A model generated the notes under the pieces. That model was not told the DNA's origin, did no database searches, and saw only the letters and a program-made list of their open reading frames with translations. Made by a program: the position numbers and the translations under genes. A stretch of DNA of 64,000 nucleotides from JBBDSJ01 sp040905025. GTDB taxonomy: Bacteria; Pseudomonadota; Gammaproteobacteria; Methylohalomonadales; Methylohalomonadaceae. The stretch lies in assembly GCA_040905025.1 (NCBI GenBank), contig JBBDSJ010000127.1:1-64000 (forward strand), written 5' to 3'. Within the stretch, counting starts at the first letter, position 1. Each line of letters begins with the position of its first letter. Shown here piece after piece: positions 46,679 through 56,303 of the stretch.

Positions 46679-47770
46679 ATGAATAAAATTTCAGTCAAAT
46701 CCATTATTGAGGAACTACAGACACAGGTTATTGCGGCTGCGGACAGCCGTCAGCCAGTGTCCATCAGGGCAGGCGGCAGCAAACAGCATTTGCTGCCAGG
46801 GCTTGATGATCCGCCACTGGATGTCAGCCGCTTGCAGGGTGTTGTTGATTACCAGCCAAGTGAACTCATTATCACTGTACGTGCCGGTACGGCATTGACC
46901 GAATTGCAGGCAGTGCTCGCTGAAAAAGGCCAGATGCTTGGTTGTGAGCCGCCACATTTTGGTACAACTGCAACGGTGGGTGGTGCAGTGGCGTGTGGAT
47001 GGTCAGGACCGCGGCGGCCTTATGCCGGCGCCGTGCGTGATTTTGTGCTTGGCATCCGGTGCCTGAACGGCCGCGGTGAAGATTTGCGTTTCGGTGGCCA
47101 GGTTATGAAAAATGTTGCCGGCTATGATGCCTCCAGGCTGATGACAGGCGCACTCGGTACCCTTGGTGTACTACTGGAAATATCATTCAAGGTTTTACCC
47201 TTGCCCGAAACAGAGCGGCACCTGCGTGAATCAATGTCACTGGAAGCTGCACTGGATTGCATGAACCGGCTGGCAGGCAAACCTTATCCATTATCGGCGG
47301 CGGCCTATGTTGACGGAGATTTGCATTTGCGTTTGTCCGGTGTTGCAGCGGCAGTTGATGCGGCCGAACAGGCATTTGGTTTCGACGTCATGCCGGATTC
47401 TGATTTCTGGTCCCGGCTACGTGAACTGACATTGCCTTTTTTTGCCGATGCGCGGCCTTTGTGGCGTTGCAGTTTGCCTGCAACAGCCGCCTTGCCGGAT
47501 ATCGATGGCGACTGGCTGATCGACTGGGGTGGGGCATTGCGCTGGTTAAAATCGACAGCAGCGCCGGAAGACATCCATCAGGCGCTGGCAGCACGGGCTG
47601 GTCAATGCGTATTGTTTCAGGGTGCAAGCGGAGCCGCGCGCTATCCATTGATACCGGCGGCACAACAGCTGATTCAGCAACGCCTGCGCCAGGCGTTTGA
47701 TCCACATTGTATTTTTAATCGTGCGGTCTGGCCTTGTATTAATGGCTGTGATGCGAGTGCCACATGCTGA
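46679..47770 (+). CDS. glcE: Glycolate oxidase subunit GlcE
   Basis: A 363-residue PCMH-type FAD-binding subunit. VSIRAGGSKQHLLPG near 27-41, ITVRAGTALTELQAVLAEKGQML near 61-83 and TVGGAVACGWSGPRRPYAGAVRDFVLG near 99-125 are GlcE signatures. It lacks the FAD-oxidase C-terminal domain of GlcD. Its end overlaps glcF by 7 bases. Confidence 0.93.
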   Translation: MNKISVKSIIEELQTQVIAAADSRQPVSIRAGGSKQHLLPGLDDPPLDVSRLQGVVDYQPSELIITVRAGTALTELQAVLAEKGQMLGCEPPHFGTTATVGGAVACGWSGPRRPYAGAVRDFVLGIRCLNGRGEDLRFGGQVMKNVAGYDASRLMTGALGTLGVLLEISFKVLPLPETERHLRESMSLEAALDCMNRLAGKPYPLSAAAYVDGDLHLRLSGVAAAVDAAEQAFGFDVMPDSDFWSRLRELTLPFFADARPLWRCSLPATAALPDIDGDWLIDWGGALRWLKSTAAPEDIHQALAARAGQCVLFQGASGAARYPLIPAAQQLIQQRLRQAFDPHCIFNRAVWPCINGCDASATC

Positions 47771-48975
47771 CCCAGTTACCTGAAGAACTGCGCCAGACAG
47801 AGCGCGGTCAGACGGCGGATCGGATTTTGCGTACGTGTGTGCATTGCGGTTTTTGCCTGGCAACGTGCCCGACGTACCGCGAACTGGGCAATGAACTTGA
47901 TAGTCCGCGTGGCCGCATTTATCTGATCAAGGCGTTGCTCGAGGGTGAAGCGGTCACTGAACAGACGCAGCTGCATCTGGATCGCTGCCTGACGTGCCGT
48001 GCCTGTGAAACTACCTGTCCATCCGGCGTGCAATACAGCCGCCTGCTGGAGATTGGCCGCGAACAAATGGAAACGCAGCAGCCACGTCCAGCAATTCAAC
48101 GCTGGCAACGAAAAATGCTGAAATGGATTTTGCCTTACCGTCGCCGGTTTAACCTGTTATTGCGTAGCGGCCAGTGGCTGCGGCCGTTGTTGCCCACACG
48201 GTTGAAACAGAAAATTCCGCTATCCCGGGGTGCCGGCCACTGGCCGACAACGCAACATACACGCCGCGTGTTGCTATTTACAGGCTGCGTACAACCGGGT
48301 CTTGCTCCCAATATCAATTCTGCGCTGGCAAGGTTGCTGGATCGGTTACAGATTAGTGTTACACAGATAACCAATGAGCAATGCTGTGGCGCACTGGATC
48401 TGCATTTGAGTGATGCCGGGCAGGCCAGGGTATTCGCCCGTCGCAATATCGATCTGTGGTGGCCGCATATTGAAGCCGGCGCAGAGGCGATCCTGGTATC
48501 AGCCAGCGGCTGTGGCGTGATGGTCAAGGACTATGGCGAGTTACTGGCGAGCGATCCTGACTATGCCAAACGCGCTGATCGGGTTGCCATGCTGGCACAG
48601 GATCCGGCGGAATATCTTGCAAATGAATCAGTGGAATCTTTGGGTTCAGTGTCCACGCAGATTGCATTCCAGTCGCCCTGTACATTGCAGCATGGTCAAC
48701 AACTCGCTGGTGTTACGGAAAATTTGCTGAAACGGTTTGGCCTTGATTTGTTGCCGGTAGCCGATGCCCATCAATGTTGCGGTTCAGCCGGGACCTATTC
48801 AATATTGCAGCCGGCGTTGGCGGACAAGATTAGAGAGAAGAAACTGATCTGCCTGCAAGCCGGCAGTCCCGAGTATATTGCAACGGCGAATATCGGTTGT
48901 TTGCTGCATTTACAGCAGGGGACGGACTTACCGGTCAGGCACTGGCTGGAGATCGTGGATGCGGGCCTCGATTGA
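47764..48975 (+). CDS. glcF: Glycolate oxidase iron-sulfur subunit
   Basis: A 403-residue electron-transfer subunit. Two 4Fe-4S clusters are bound by CVHCGFCLATCP (near 22-33) and CLTCRACETTCP (near 75-86); two cysteine-rich CCG domains follow, with CCGALD near 207 and CCGSAGTYS near 340. It accepts electrons from GlcD/E for the quinone pool. Start ATG 47764 overlaps glcE. Confidence 0.95.
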   Translation: MLTQLPEELRQTERGQTADRILRTCVHCGFCLATCPTYRELGNELDSPRGRIYLIKALLEGEAVTEQTQLHLDRCLTCRACETTCPSGVQYSRLLEIGREQMETQQPRPAIQRWQRKMLKWILPYRRRFNLLLRSGQWLRPLLPTRLKQKIPLSRGAGHWPTTQHTRRVLLFTGCVQPGLAPNINSALARLLDRLQISVTQITNEQCCGALDLHLSDAGQARVFARRNIDLWWPHIEAGAEAILVSASGCGVMVKDYGELLASDPDYAKRADRVAMLAQDPAEYLANESVESLGSVSTQIAFQSPCTLQHGQQLAGVTENLLKRFGLDLLPVADAHQCCGSAGTYSILQPALADKIREKKLICLQAGSPEYIATANIGCLLHLQQGTDLPVRHWLEIVDAGLD

Positions 48976-48982
48976 GGCCCGC
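48961..48982. terminator. GC-rich hairpin at the end of glcF
   Basis: GCGGGCCTC and GAGGCCCGC form a 9-bp stem with a four-base loop that includes the glcF stop codon region. There is no real T-run, so it may act as a transcript end stabiliser or weak terminator between the converging glcF and lipoprotein genes. Confidence 0.5.
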
Positions 48983-49013
48983 AATTTACACCGTTGCAAC
49001 AAGAACAGACTGA

Positions 49014-49475
49014 TTAATTCATCGCGACCCAGCGGCCATCCGGCTGGCGGCAGGCGGTACCATGTACGACTTCACGCTGGCCATCGATAACAGCTTCGGT
49101 GGTGTAGTCACGGCATGGACCACTGTCACCCTCATAGGTTCGGGTTGGCGTGACAGCATAATTCTGGCCGGAGTCCGGATTCTCCCAGCCGTATGCCTGA
49201 CCTGTTGGCTGCGTTTCCAGCGCCTGGTTCATCTTCATACGGTCGACATCATCGAAGGTTTTACCGACCTTGCCACCGATGTAGGCGCCTGCAAGTGTGC
49301 CAATGACAACAGCGGCCAGCTGACCACGGCCGCCACCGATTTGAGTACCAACCGCAGCACCGGTACCTGCGCCAGCCAATGTGCCGATGTTTTCCTTGGT
49401 CGGGTTACAGCCAGCGAGCATGACAGTGCCGGCGAGAATAAGTGCTATCGATTTTGCTTTCATATTAAATTTCAT
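49014..49475 (-). CDS. Glycine-zipper outer-membrane lipoprotein (17 kDa antigen family)
   Basis: A 153-residue lipoprotein. The signal peptide ends in the lipobox LAGC (Cys23). A glycine-zipper helix pair, GTLAGAGTGAAVGTQIGGG and VIGTLAGAYIGGKVG, follows near 32-69, and the C-terminal soluble part with CRDYTTEAVIDGQ and GTACRQPDGRWV is typical of RT0821/Lpp0805-type surface antigens. Role in the envelope is not defined. GGAGGGG precedes ATG 49475. The 216-base gap to mlaA contains nothing recognisable. Confidence 0.88.
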   Translation of the reverse strand: MKFNMKAKSIALILAGTVMLAGCNPTKENIGTLAGAGTGAAVGTQIGGGRGQLAAVVIGTLAGAYIGGKVGKTFDDVDRMKMNQALETQPTGQAYGWENPDSGQNYAVTPTRTYEGDSGPCRDYTTEAVIDGQREVVHGTACRQPDGRWVAMN

Positions 49476-49691
49476 CGGGTTTCCCCTCCACTAAATGGTC
49501 AGTCTTGTCCGGCAGAAGCAAACCGACCGTAATCCCAAGACTGCTGGTACTGTATACAAGATAGCATACAGTTACAGAAATAGATTTTGCGAGCGTAGTT
49601 TAGTTCAGGCAGTGGCTGTCAACCAGACGGTATTTGCCTAACAGTTCACATATTTCCACAATGTTTGCACATTTCAGGAACGAGGTCGGTG

Positions 49692-50465
49692 CTATTGCAC
49701 ACGTAACATGTCGCCGTTGCCTTCACCGCTGTCAAAGTTGAATATATCGTCATAACCGTCGGCGGGTGGATTACCGTCAAATATCAGATAATTGCGCCGT
49801 TGCAAATAGGCTTCACGGGTAAAGACGTAGGCGTCAAGTGCAGCTTCATCGCGCAATCGTGTCGCTTCCAGCACGTTAGCACGGGTATTGATGATGCCGA
49901 GTGCGGTCACCGGATAGAGTGCGGCACCGGTCAGATAAAACAACGGGTTTGTCACAGTACTAACGGCGATGCCCGGCGCATCACGCACTGTCGTCGGACC
50001 CCAGATTGGCAAGTACATATAGGCACCCTCACCGCTACCCCAGACAGCCAGGGTCTGGCCAAAATCTTCCTGCCGTGACGGCAAGCCCATATCGGTGGCA
50101 ACATCAAAAAGACCACCGATGCCCAGTGTGGAGTTGACCAGGAATCTCGCTGTGTCTGACCAGCCATCATCGGCTTTGCCCTGCAGAAACGAGTTCAGAA
50201 TGACATTGATATAGCCAAGATTGCCGAACAAATTATTGACCGATTCACGCACAGGTTCCGGTGTCGCATAAACATAGAATTCTGCCAGCGGTTTCACAAA
50301 TGCGCCGTCCAGCGTTTCATTGACACCGTAGAAAAACCGGTTGCCGGGCTCAAGTGGATCATTGGTATCACCGCCTGGTCCCTGAGTCGTGGCGCAACCG
50401 CCAAGCGCCAACAAAGACAACAGCATGATAAATAATTTGTAATTTCCCCTGGTGCTATGCGCCAT
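49692..50465 (-). CDS. mlaA: MlaA/VacJ family lipoprotein
   Basis: A 257-residue outer-membrane lipoprotein (lipobox LGGC) that passes mislocalised phospholipids from the outer membrane inwards. NDPLEPGNRFFYGVNETLDGAFVKPLAEFY and the later GLPSRQEDFGQTLAVWGSGEGAYMYLPIWGPTT-type region (given here only in part: GEGAYMYLPIWGP) are MlaA hallmarks. ATG 50465 is preferred to GTG 50477. The next upstream gene encodes an MlaC-type carrier, so the two form a partial lipid-transport pair; mlaDEF are not in view. Confidence 0.93.
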   Translation of the reverse strand: MAHSTRGNYKLFIMLLSLLALGGCATTQGPGGDTNDPLEPGNRFFYGVNETLDGAFVKPLAEFYVYATPEPVRESVNNLFGNLGYINVILNSFLQGKADDGWSDTARFLVNSTLGIGGLFDVATDMGLPSRQEDFGQTLAVWGSGEGAYMYLPIWGPTTVRDAPGIAVSTVTNPLFYLTGAALYPVTALGIINTRANVLEATRLRDEAALDAYVFTREAYLQRRNYLIFDGNPPADGYDDIFNFDSGEGNGDMLRVQ

Positions 50466-50576
50466 AATTATTCTCACTATGTGGTTCTGGCTGTATTATT
50501 TCTTAAATGACGAACCCTGATCTTGTCCCACGCCCTTCATCAAGGTCAGTATGATGATTAATGTCTGCTGATATTA

Positions 50577-51224
50577 TTACAAATCCGCCGTTGTCTCCAT
50601 TTCGGCAATCTTGTCTTGCAGGGTCTGGAACAGGGCGTCAAAGCCACTTGACTGGATCACAGAATTATATTCAGCGCGTTTCATTGAGAGGTCATTAACT
50701 CCCTGTGCCACCACGCTGATGATATACCAGTCGCTATCACGTTGGTGCATAAGATAATCAAATTTGACCTTCTCGCCACCAGCTTTAATCAGTTCGGTGC
50801 GTACCAGCAGCCGCCCCTTGTTGAGACTGTCTACCGAGACATGCTGAAAAGATTCATCTGCATATTCACTGAAGCGATTGGCATAAGTGGCAGTACTCAG
50901 TTCTCTGAACAGTGCCATGAATTCCTGTTGTTTATCGGCATCCAGATCATCCCAATAGCGACCCATTATGACTTGTGAGATGATCGGTGTATCAAAACTC
51001 TCCGCGATAATCGGTTTAATTATTTCATAGCGGCCATTGTAACCAAGTGATGCACCATTACGCATGATTTCAAGTAATGCATTATGTAGTTCGTCAACAA
51101 TGGTTTTTGCAGCATCGGCATTCGCTGTATCTATCGCGGTTTCGTTTGCATATACGGGCTGCAGCAGTATTGTTAATACAACAGCAGACAATATTCGGGA
51201 CAATAAATTAACAGGTAGTTTCAT
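50577..51224 (-). CDS. MlaC/Ttg2D-type periplasmic lipid carrier (HpnM-like)
   Basis: A 215-residue protein with a signal peptide cut after VYANETA-like sequence and an MlaC domain (FRELSTATYANRF, KVKFDYLMHQRDSDWYIISVVAQGVNDLS). Ttg2D/MlaC carries phospholipid; in hopanoid gene clusters the same family is called HpnM. Its position between mlaA and hpnB-hpnH makes HpnM at least as likely as general MlaC. The gap of 186 bases to hpnB holds its probable promoter. Confidence 0.88.
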   Translation of the reverse strand: MKLPVNLLSRILSAVVLTILLQPVYANETAIDTANADAAKTIVDELHNALLEIMRNGASLGYNGRYEIIKPIIAESFDTPIISQVIMGRYWDDLDADKQQEFMALFRELSTATYANRFSEYADESFQHVSVDSLNKGRLLVRTELIKAGGEKVKFDYLMHQRDSDWYIISVVAQGVNDLSMKRAEYNSVIQSSGFDALFQTLQDKIAEMETTADL

Positions 51225-51410
51225 GGTAATTCAGCTCAAAATCAATGAAGTCTCAACGCAATCCGGGCAGAGGCATTCTCAGGCGGATCCGGTTGTATTG
51301 TGCAATTCTGCCATTTATAGCGTTTGCTTTGGCAGGCGTCCGGCTATTGTAGCGGACAATAGTCCATACATTCAGACTGTTTCTACATGATTATGTTGCA
51401 TTTGTGGCAG

Positions 51411-52568
51411 TCAATCCGTATCGCGCGGATTCTCGTGCACATAGACCCGATCCTTCCAGATATTGCCACGACCAGTGCGATGCTGTCGGGCGGAGTCAAC
51501 CGTCATACAGGCAAACAGAATCGCTGCGAGCGGTAATGTCAGCATATACCAGCCTGAAATTCCATAATAGCGCAAAGTCGGCGCATAGCTTGCCAGCATC
51601 ATTATCAGTGCCGCCAGTGCCAACCATAGTGCGGGTGGCCCCGCAGTCAGCCCGTATAACGGTGCTGCGAAAGCCAGTCCGAGTAGCAGCAGACACAACA
51701 GCAACAGGGCCGGCGAATAGCGTAGCTGGGCATACGCTGTGCGCGTAATCATTTGCCAGATGTCGCCAAGACATTCATAGCGGCGCTGACTGACTGCGGC
51801 ATGCGTTAATCCCAGCCAGATACGCTGGCCTCTGGCTTTGACTTTGGCGGCAAGACTGCAATCGTCAATCAGTGCACCACGCAGCGATGCAAAGCCACCA
51901 ATGGCTGTCAGGGTATCAGCGCGCAACAAGATACAACCGCCAGCGGCGGCGGCAATCCGGCTATTCGGCCGGTTACTCAGGGCGAATGGATACAGCAACC
52001 TGAAAAAATAGATGAACGCTGGCATGAGCAGTTTTTCCCAGCCATTCTGCATGCGTAAGCGCACCATCAGAGACAACATATGCAGTTCTTCGTCTTCAAG
52101 TTTGGTCAGCAATGCGCTGAGTACACCCGGCATCATTTCTATGTCGGCATCCAGCATTAAAACGTATTTTGTATTGACATGCAGACGGCCTTGTTCAAGT
52201 GCCCAGAGCTTGCCACTCCAGCCACCGGGTAATGGTGGAGTGGTGATGATATGCAGAGACTCCAGGCCCAGTTTATCCGCTGTCTCGCGGGCCTGATCAG
52301 CAGTGCCATCCGTAGACTGGTCATCAATGATAATAATTTCAAGACTGGCTGATTGTGTTGCCAGACCATGCAGTGTGGTTGCGATAAGTCCGGTTTCATT
52401 GCGCGCCGGAATCAGCACAGTCACCTGTGCAAGTCTGTCAGACGGTTGCTTGCTGTGCCAGTCAGTTGGCAGGTCAAAACGCTCACGCATTCGCCAGGGT
52501 TGCCAGGGTAATAATAATACTGTTAGCCACATGATGACCGCGGGCAATACAAGATAACTGTCAATCAT
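51411..52568 (-). CDS. hpnB: Hopene-associated glycosyltransferase HpnB
   Basis: A 385-residue membrane glycosyltransferase of family GT2. An N-terminal TM (about 5-22), the nucleotide-sugar site IIIDDQSTDGTAD near 74-86, LMLDADIEM near 136-144 (the DXD-like motif), DDCSLAAKVKARGQ near 237, and four C-terminal TM helices (about 275-355) match HpnB. It is linked genetically to hopanoid synthesis, but its acceptor is unproved. It is separated from hpnH by a terminator. Confidence 0.85.
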   Translation of the reverse strand: MIDSYLVLPAVIMWLTVLLLPWQPWRMRERFDLPTDWHSKQPSDRLAQVTVLIPARNETGLIATTLHGLATQSASLEIIIIDDQSTDGTADQARETADKLGLESLHIITTPPLPGGWSGKLWALEQGRLHVNTKYVLMLDADIEMMPGVLSALLTKLEDEELHMLSLMVRLRMQNGWEKLLMPAFIYFFRLLYPFALSNRPNSRIAAAAGGCILLRADTLTAIGGFASLRGALIDDCSLAAKVKARGQRIWLGLTHAAVSQRRYECLGDIWQMITRTAYAQLRYSPALLLLCLLLLGLAFAAPLYGLTAGPPALWLALAALIMMLASYAPTLRYYGISGWYMLTLPLAAILFACMTVDSARQHRTGRGNIWKDRVYVHENPRDTD

Positions 52569-52637
52569 GACTCAATAATGAACGCCAAGTCCGATCATAA
52601 AGGCAACTCTGATTTACTCAGAGCTTACTAAAAATAA

Positions 52638-52672
52638 AAAAGCCGCAGTCCTGTCAAGACAGCGGCTTTTTC
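52638..52672 (-). terminator. Rho-independent terminator of hpnH
   Basis: AAAAAGCCGC (52638-52647) pairs with GCGGCTTTTT (52663-52672). It lies 22 bases beyond the hpnH stop and reads as a terminator on the minus strand. Confidence 0.8.
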
Positions 52673-52694
52673 GGTTAGCTGACGCCGAAAGGAA

Positions 52695-53822
52695 TCAGGC
52701 GACTTTCTGACTGCTGCAACTGGCGTTGCGAGCCTGGGCTACCAGTTTCGGTTTTTGTGCTGCCGGTTCATCTTCATACATAATCGGTAATTCAGGTGCC
52801 ATTGGGCCATCAGTACGCGGGCCTTTCAGAAATACTTTCAGGGCCTGCAGTGGCCGGCTGAAAGTATCATTAACCGCCGTCGGTTCATAACCACAATGCA
52901 CCATGCAGTTGGCACATTTCGGGTTGCGGCCGGTGCCCCATTTTTCCCATTCAACTTCTTCCATCATTTGCTGGAAACTGTGGGCATAGCCTTCGCCGAC
53001 CAGCAGATAACACGGTTTTTGCCAACCGAACACGTTGCGAGTCGGATTGCCCCACGGCGTACACTGATAGGACTGATTGCCGGCCAGGAAATCCAGATAC
53101 ATGGATGACTGGTTGAAACGCCACTTCCTGCCCTTGCCAAGCTTGAAAATGTCGCGGAACAGCTGTTTGGTTTCGCTTCGCTTCAGAAACACGTCCTGAC
53201 GGGGTGCACGCTCATATTCATAACCCGGTGATATGGTTGCGCCCTCAACACCGAGTGCCATCATGGTGTCCATGAACTCGGCCACTTCAGCCGGAGTTTC
53301 ACCCTGGAATAATGTGCAATTCACGGTCACACGGAAGCCGCGATCCAGCGCCTTGCGTACGACCTCGATGACCTTGTCATAGACACCTTCACGGCAAACC
53401 GAGGCATCATGATGCTTGCGGTTACCATCCAGATGAATGGAGAAAGTCAGATAGAGTGACGGCGAATAATCATCCATGCGCTTGTCGAGCAGCAGCGCGT
53501 TGGTGCACAAATAGACAAACTTCTTTTTCTTGATATAGCCGTCAACAATCTGCGGCATTTCCTTGTGAATCAGCGGTTCGCCGCCGGCAATCGACACTAC
53601 CGGTGCGCCACATTCATCTATGGCGTCCATGCAGTCATCATAACTGAGGCGCTTGTCGAGAATTTCATCCGGATAGTCAATTTTGCCGCAGCCCGAGCAA
53701 GCCAGGTTACAGCGGAATAACGGCTCCAGCATTAACACCAGCGGATACTTTTCCTGCCGTTTGAATTTTTGACCGAGAATATATTTGCCGACGCGGTACT
53801 GCTGGATCAGGGGTACGCCCAT
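52695..53822 (-). CDS. hpnH: Adenosyl-hopene transferase HpnH (radical SAM)
   Basis: A 375-residue radical SAM protein that adds a 5'-deoxyadenosyl group to diploptene, the first step to extended C35 hopanoids. The cluster cysteines are in CNLACSGC (C38, C42, C45), and YPLVLMLEPLFR before them is an HpnH signature. A C-terminal SPASM-like segment has CANCMVHCG near 310. No squalene-hopene cyclase or squalene synthesis gene is in the window. It diverges from dxs. Confidence 0.93.
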   Translation of the reverse strand: MGVPLIQQYRVGKYILGQKFKRQEKYPLVLMLEPLFRCNLACSGCGKIDYPDEILDKRLSYDDCMDAIDECGAPVVSIAGGEPLIHKEMPQIVDGYIKKKKFVYLCTNALLLDKRMDDYSPSLYLTFSIHLDGNRKHHDASVCREGVYDKVIEVVRKALDRGFRVTVNCTLFQGETPAEVAEFMDTMMALGVEGATISPGYEYERAPRQDVFLKRSETKQLFRDIFKLGKGRKWRFNQSSMYLDFLAGNQSYQCTPWGNPTRNVFGWQKPCYLLVGEGYAHSFQQMMEEVEWEKWGTGRNPKCANCMVHCGYEPTAVNDTFSRPLQALKVFLKGPRTDGPMAPELPIMYEDEPAAQKPKLVAQARNASCSSQKVA

Positions 53823-54060
53823 GAAATGCTCCTGTTGTTTTTTTGCGACAGCCGTCTGGTACGGCTGCCAACCGAATTTCTGACTAAATTACTATGATTA
53901 AAGGTTTGTTGCAAATGGCTGCGAAATTTTGACGTCATCTGTTGCTCAAAACAGACATGGCGGTCATGAGCTTCAGACTGCACCCGGGCGCAGAGATTCC
54001 CTTGCGCCTCCTGACACTGATGGCGATAATGCCTGTTTGAACTGCCAAGATTATATTGTC

Positions 54061-55953
54061 ATGTCGCAATCAAGCTGCACACCGTTACTCGATACCATTC
54101 AAAGTCCTGCCGATCTGCGCAAATTGCCGGAATCAGAGCTGGAAACTGTGGCCCAGGAGCTGCGTGCCAGCCTGCTCGACTGCGTGAGCAAGAGCGGTGG
54201 CCACTTCGCGGCCGGGCTCGGCACGGTCGAACTGACTGTCGCGCTGCATTACCTTTACAACACGCCGGATGATCGTCTCGTCTGGGACGTCGGCCATCAG
54301 GCCTATCCGCATAAAATCCTGACCGGACGCCGCGATCGCATGACCAGTATCCGCCAATGGGGCGGATTGGCTCCCTTTCCAAAACGTGATGAAAGTGAAT
54401 ATGACACCTTTGGCGTCGGTCATTCCAGCACGTCCATCAGTGCCGCCCTGGGTATGGCCATTGCGGCAAAACAGACCGGCTCGGAGCGACGTGCTGTTGC
54501 GATTATCGGTGATGGTGGTTTGACGGCCGGCATGGCCTTTGAAGCGCTGAATCATGCCGGTGATATCAATGCCAACATGCTTGTGATCCTGAACGACAAT
54601 AACATGTCGATCTCACCCAATGTGGGAGCCTTGTCAAACCGCTTTGCACAGATTCTGTCCGGCAAGCTCTACACGTCGGTGCGCGCACAAGGAAAAAAAG
54701 TGTTGTCCAAGATGCCGCCCATGTGGGAACTCGCACATCGGGTCGAGGAGCACGTAAAAGGCTTGATCGTGCCCGGCACGCTGTTTGAGGAGTTTGGTTT
54801 TAATTATATCGGTCCGATCGACGGCCATGACTTGCCGACACTGGTGAGCACGATTCGTAATATTCAGGGTCTCGAAGGTCCACAGCTGCTGCATATCATC
54901 ACCAAGAAAGGCAAAGGCTATGCTTTGGCCGAAGCCGATCCGGTCAAGTATCATGGTGTTTCTCCGTTTGATCCGAATCTGGGCATTGTGCCATCGAACA
55001 AACCGGCCAAACCGACCTATAGCAAGATTTTCGGTGACTGGATCTGTGACATGGCAGCCGTCGATGAGCGGGTTGTTGCGATTACGCCGGCCATGTGTGA
55101 AGGCTCGGATCTGAAACGTTTTCGTGACGAATATCCGGATCGTTATTTTGATGTTGCCATCGCCGAGCAACACAGCGTGACGGTGGCGGCCGGTATGGCC
55201 TGCGACGGTTTGAAACCGGTCGTGGCAATTTATTCGACATTTCTGCAACGTGCATATGATCAGCTTATTCATGACGTTGTTTTGCAAAAATTACCGGTAT
55301 TGTTTGCAATCGATCGTGCCGGCTGTGTAGGTGCTGATGGGCCGACGCATAATGGTGCCTACGATGTGAGTTTTCTGCGGTGTCTGCCAGGCATAGTGCT
55401 GATGGCGCCGGCGGATGAAAGCGAATGCCGGCAGATGCTGTACACCGGTTATATTCTTGATAAGCCGGCTTGTGTGCGCTATCCGCGTGGCAGTGGGCCG
55501 GGCGTTGAAGTCAAACAGGAAATGACGGCATTGCCGGTGGGCAAGGCGCAACTGCGCCGGCGTGGCCAGAAGGTTGCCATTCTGTCGTTTGGTGTCATGC
55601 TGGATATCGCGCTCGAAGTGGGTGAACAGCTTGATGCAACAGTAGTGAATATGCGTTTTATCAAGCCGATCGATGCAGATATGATCCTACAACTGGCTGT
55701 CGAACACGATTTACTGGTCACAATTGATGAGAATGTTGTTCTCGGTGGTGCCGGAACAGCCGTCAGCGAAGTACTGTCGGCACACAACCGTCCGGCTAAT
55801 ATTGTTCATTACGGTTTGCCGGATGATCTCATTCAGCATGGCTCGCGTGAAGACATGCTGAATTCTGCCGGTTTGACGACTGAAGCTTTCCGTGCATTCA
55901 TACAGCAATATTTGCCGGCATCAACAGCACCGGCATCGGTAGCGAGAAACTGA
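54061..55953 (+). CDS. dxs: 1-deoxy-D-xylulose-5-phosphate synthase
   Basis: A 630-residue TPP enzyme making DXP from pyruvate and glyceraldehyde-3-phosphate, the entry to the MEP isoprenoid pathway. [17 protein letters not shown] near 49 and [18 protein letters not shown] near 152-169 are thiamine-pyrophosphate signatures, with [14 protein letters not shown] before them; [12 protein letters not shown] near 424 is the transketolase-type pyrimidine domain. The frame is open from TTG 53929, but ATG 54061 gives the usual N-terminus and length. Next to hpnH it may help supply hopanoid precursors. Confidence 0.95.
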   Translation: MSQSSCTPLLDTIQSPADLRKLPESELETVAQELRASLLDCVSKSGGHFAAGLGTVELTVALHYLYNTPDDRLVWDVGHQAYPHKILTGRRDRMTSIRQWGGLAPFPKRDESEYDTFGVGHSSTSISAALGMAIAAKQTGSERRAVAIIGDGGLTAGMAFEALNHAGDINANMLVILNDNNMSISPNVGALSNRFAQILSGKLYTSVRAQGKKVLSKMPPMWELAHRVEEHVKGLIVPGTLFEEFGFNYIGPIDGHDLPTLVSTIRNIQGLEGPQLLHIITKKGKGYALAEADPVKYHGVSPFDPNLGIVPSNKPAKPTYSKIFGDWICDMAAVDERVVAITPAMCEGSDLKRFRDEYPDRYFDVAIAEQHSVTVAAGMACDGLKPVVAIYSTFLQRAYDQLIHDVVLQKLPVLFAIDRAGCVGADGPTHNGAYDVSFLRCLPGIVLMAPADESECRQMLYTGYILDKPACVRYPRGSGPGVEVKQEMTALPVGKAQLRRRGQKVAILSFGVMLDIALEVGEQLDATVVNMRFIKPIDADMILQLAVEHDLLVTIDENVVLGGAGTAVSEVLSAHNRPANIVHYGLPDDLIQHGSREDMLNSAGLTTEAFRAFIQQYLPASTAPASVARN

Positions 55954-56019
55954 AGTCATACCAGAGTCCGGTACAAGACCGGCAAATAAATTCACTCAAT
56001 AATTATCGAGGGCGATACC

Positions 56020-56265
56020 ATGTCTGATCGTGACATATCGGATAATACCCGTATTCAATATCTGCGCAGTGAGATCGTGGTTTCTCCAACGATTTATAGT
56101 GCCGCAACCCACTTGCTGGTCGGTTATATCCAGAAGGGCGAAGTCACCGATGAAAATCGCGCTGAATACATGAAAACCTGTGTCAAATATGCCATTGATC
56201 TGGCGTTGATCACTGACAAGGTGATGGCAGCGACCGGTAGCCGGGGTAGCGGTGGCAGTTTGTAG
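56020..56265 (+). CDS. Small hypothetical protein
   Basis: An 81-residue soluble protein that I do not recognise, with a helical body (MKTCVKYAIDLALITDKVM) and a Gly/Ser-rich end. GAGGGCG lies at a good distance before ATG 56020, and codon use is like its neighbours, so it is probably real. It may be co-transcribed with dxs (66 bases) and it converges on the phosphonate operon. Confidence 0.6.
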   Translation: MSDRDISDNTRIQYLRSEIVVSPTIYSAATHLLVGYIQKGEVTDENRAEYMKTCVKYAIDLALITDKVMAATGSRGSGGSL

Positions 56266-56303
56266 CGGCCTGGTGCCGGACATGACAGGGCTGAAGCTCT
56301 GTC

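Noticed and set aside
53929..54060. TTG-started 44-residue extension of dxs
   Set aside because: The extension lacks similarity to DXS N-termini; ATG 54061 yields the normal 630 residues.
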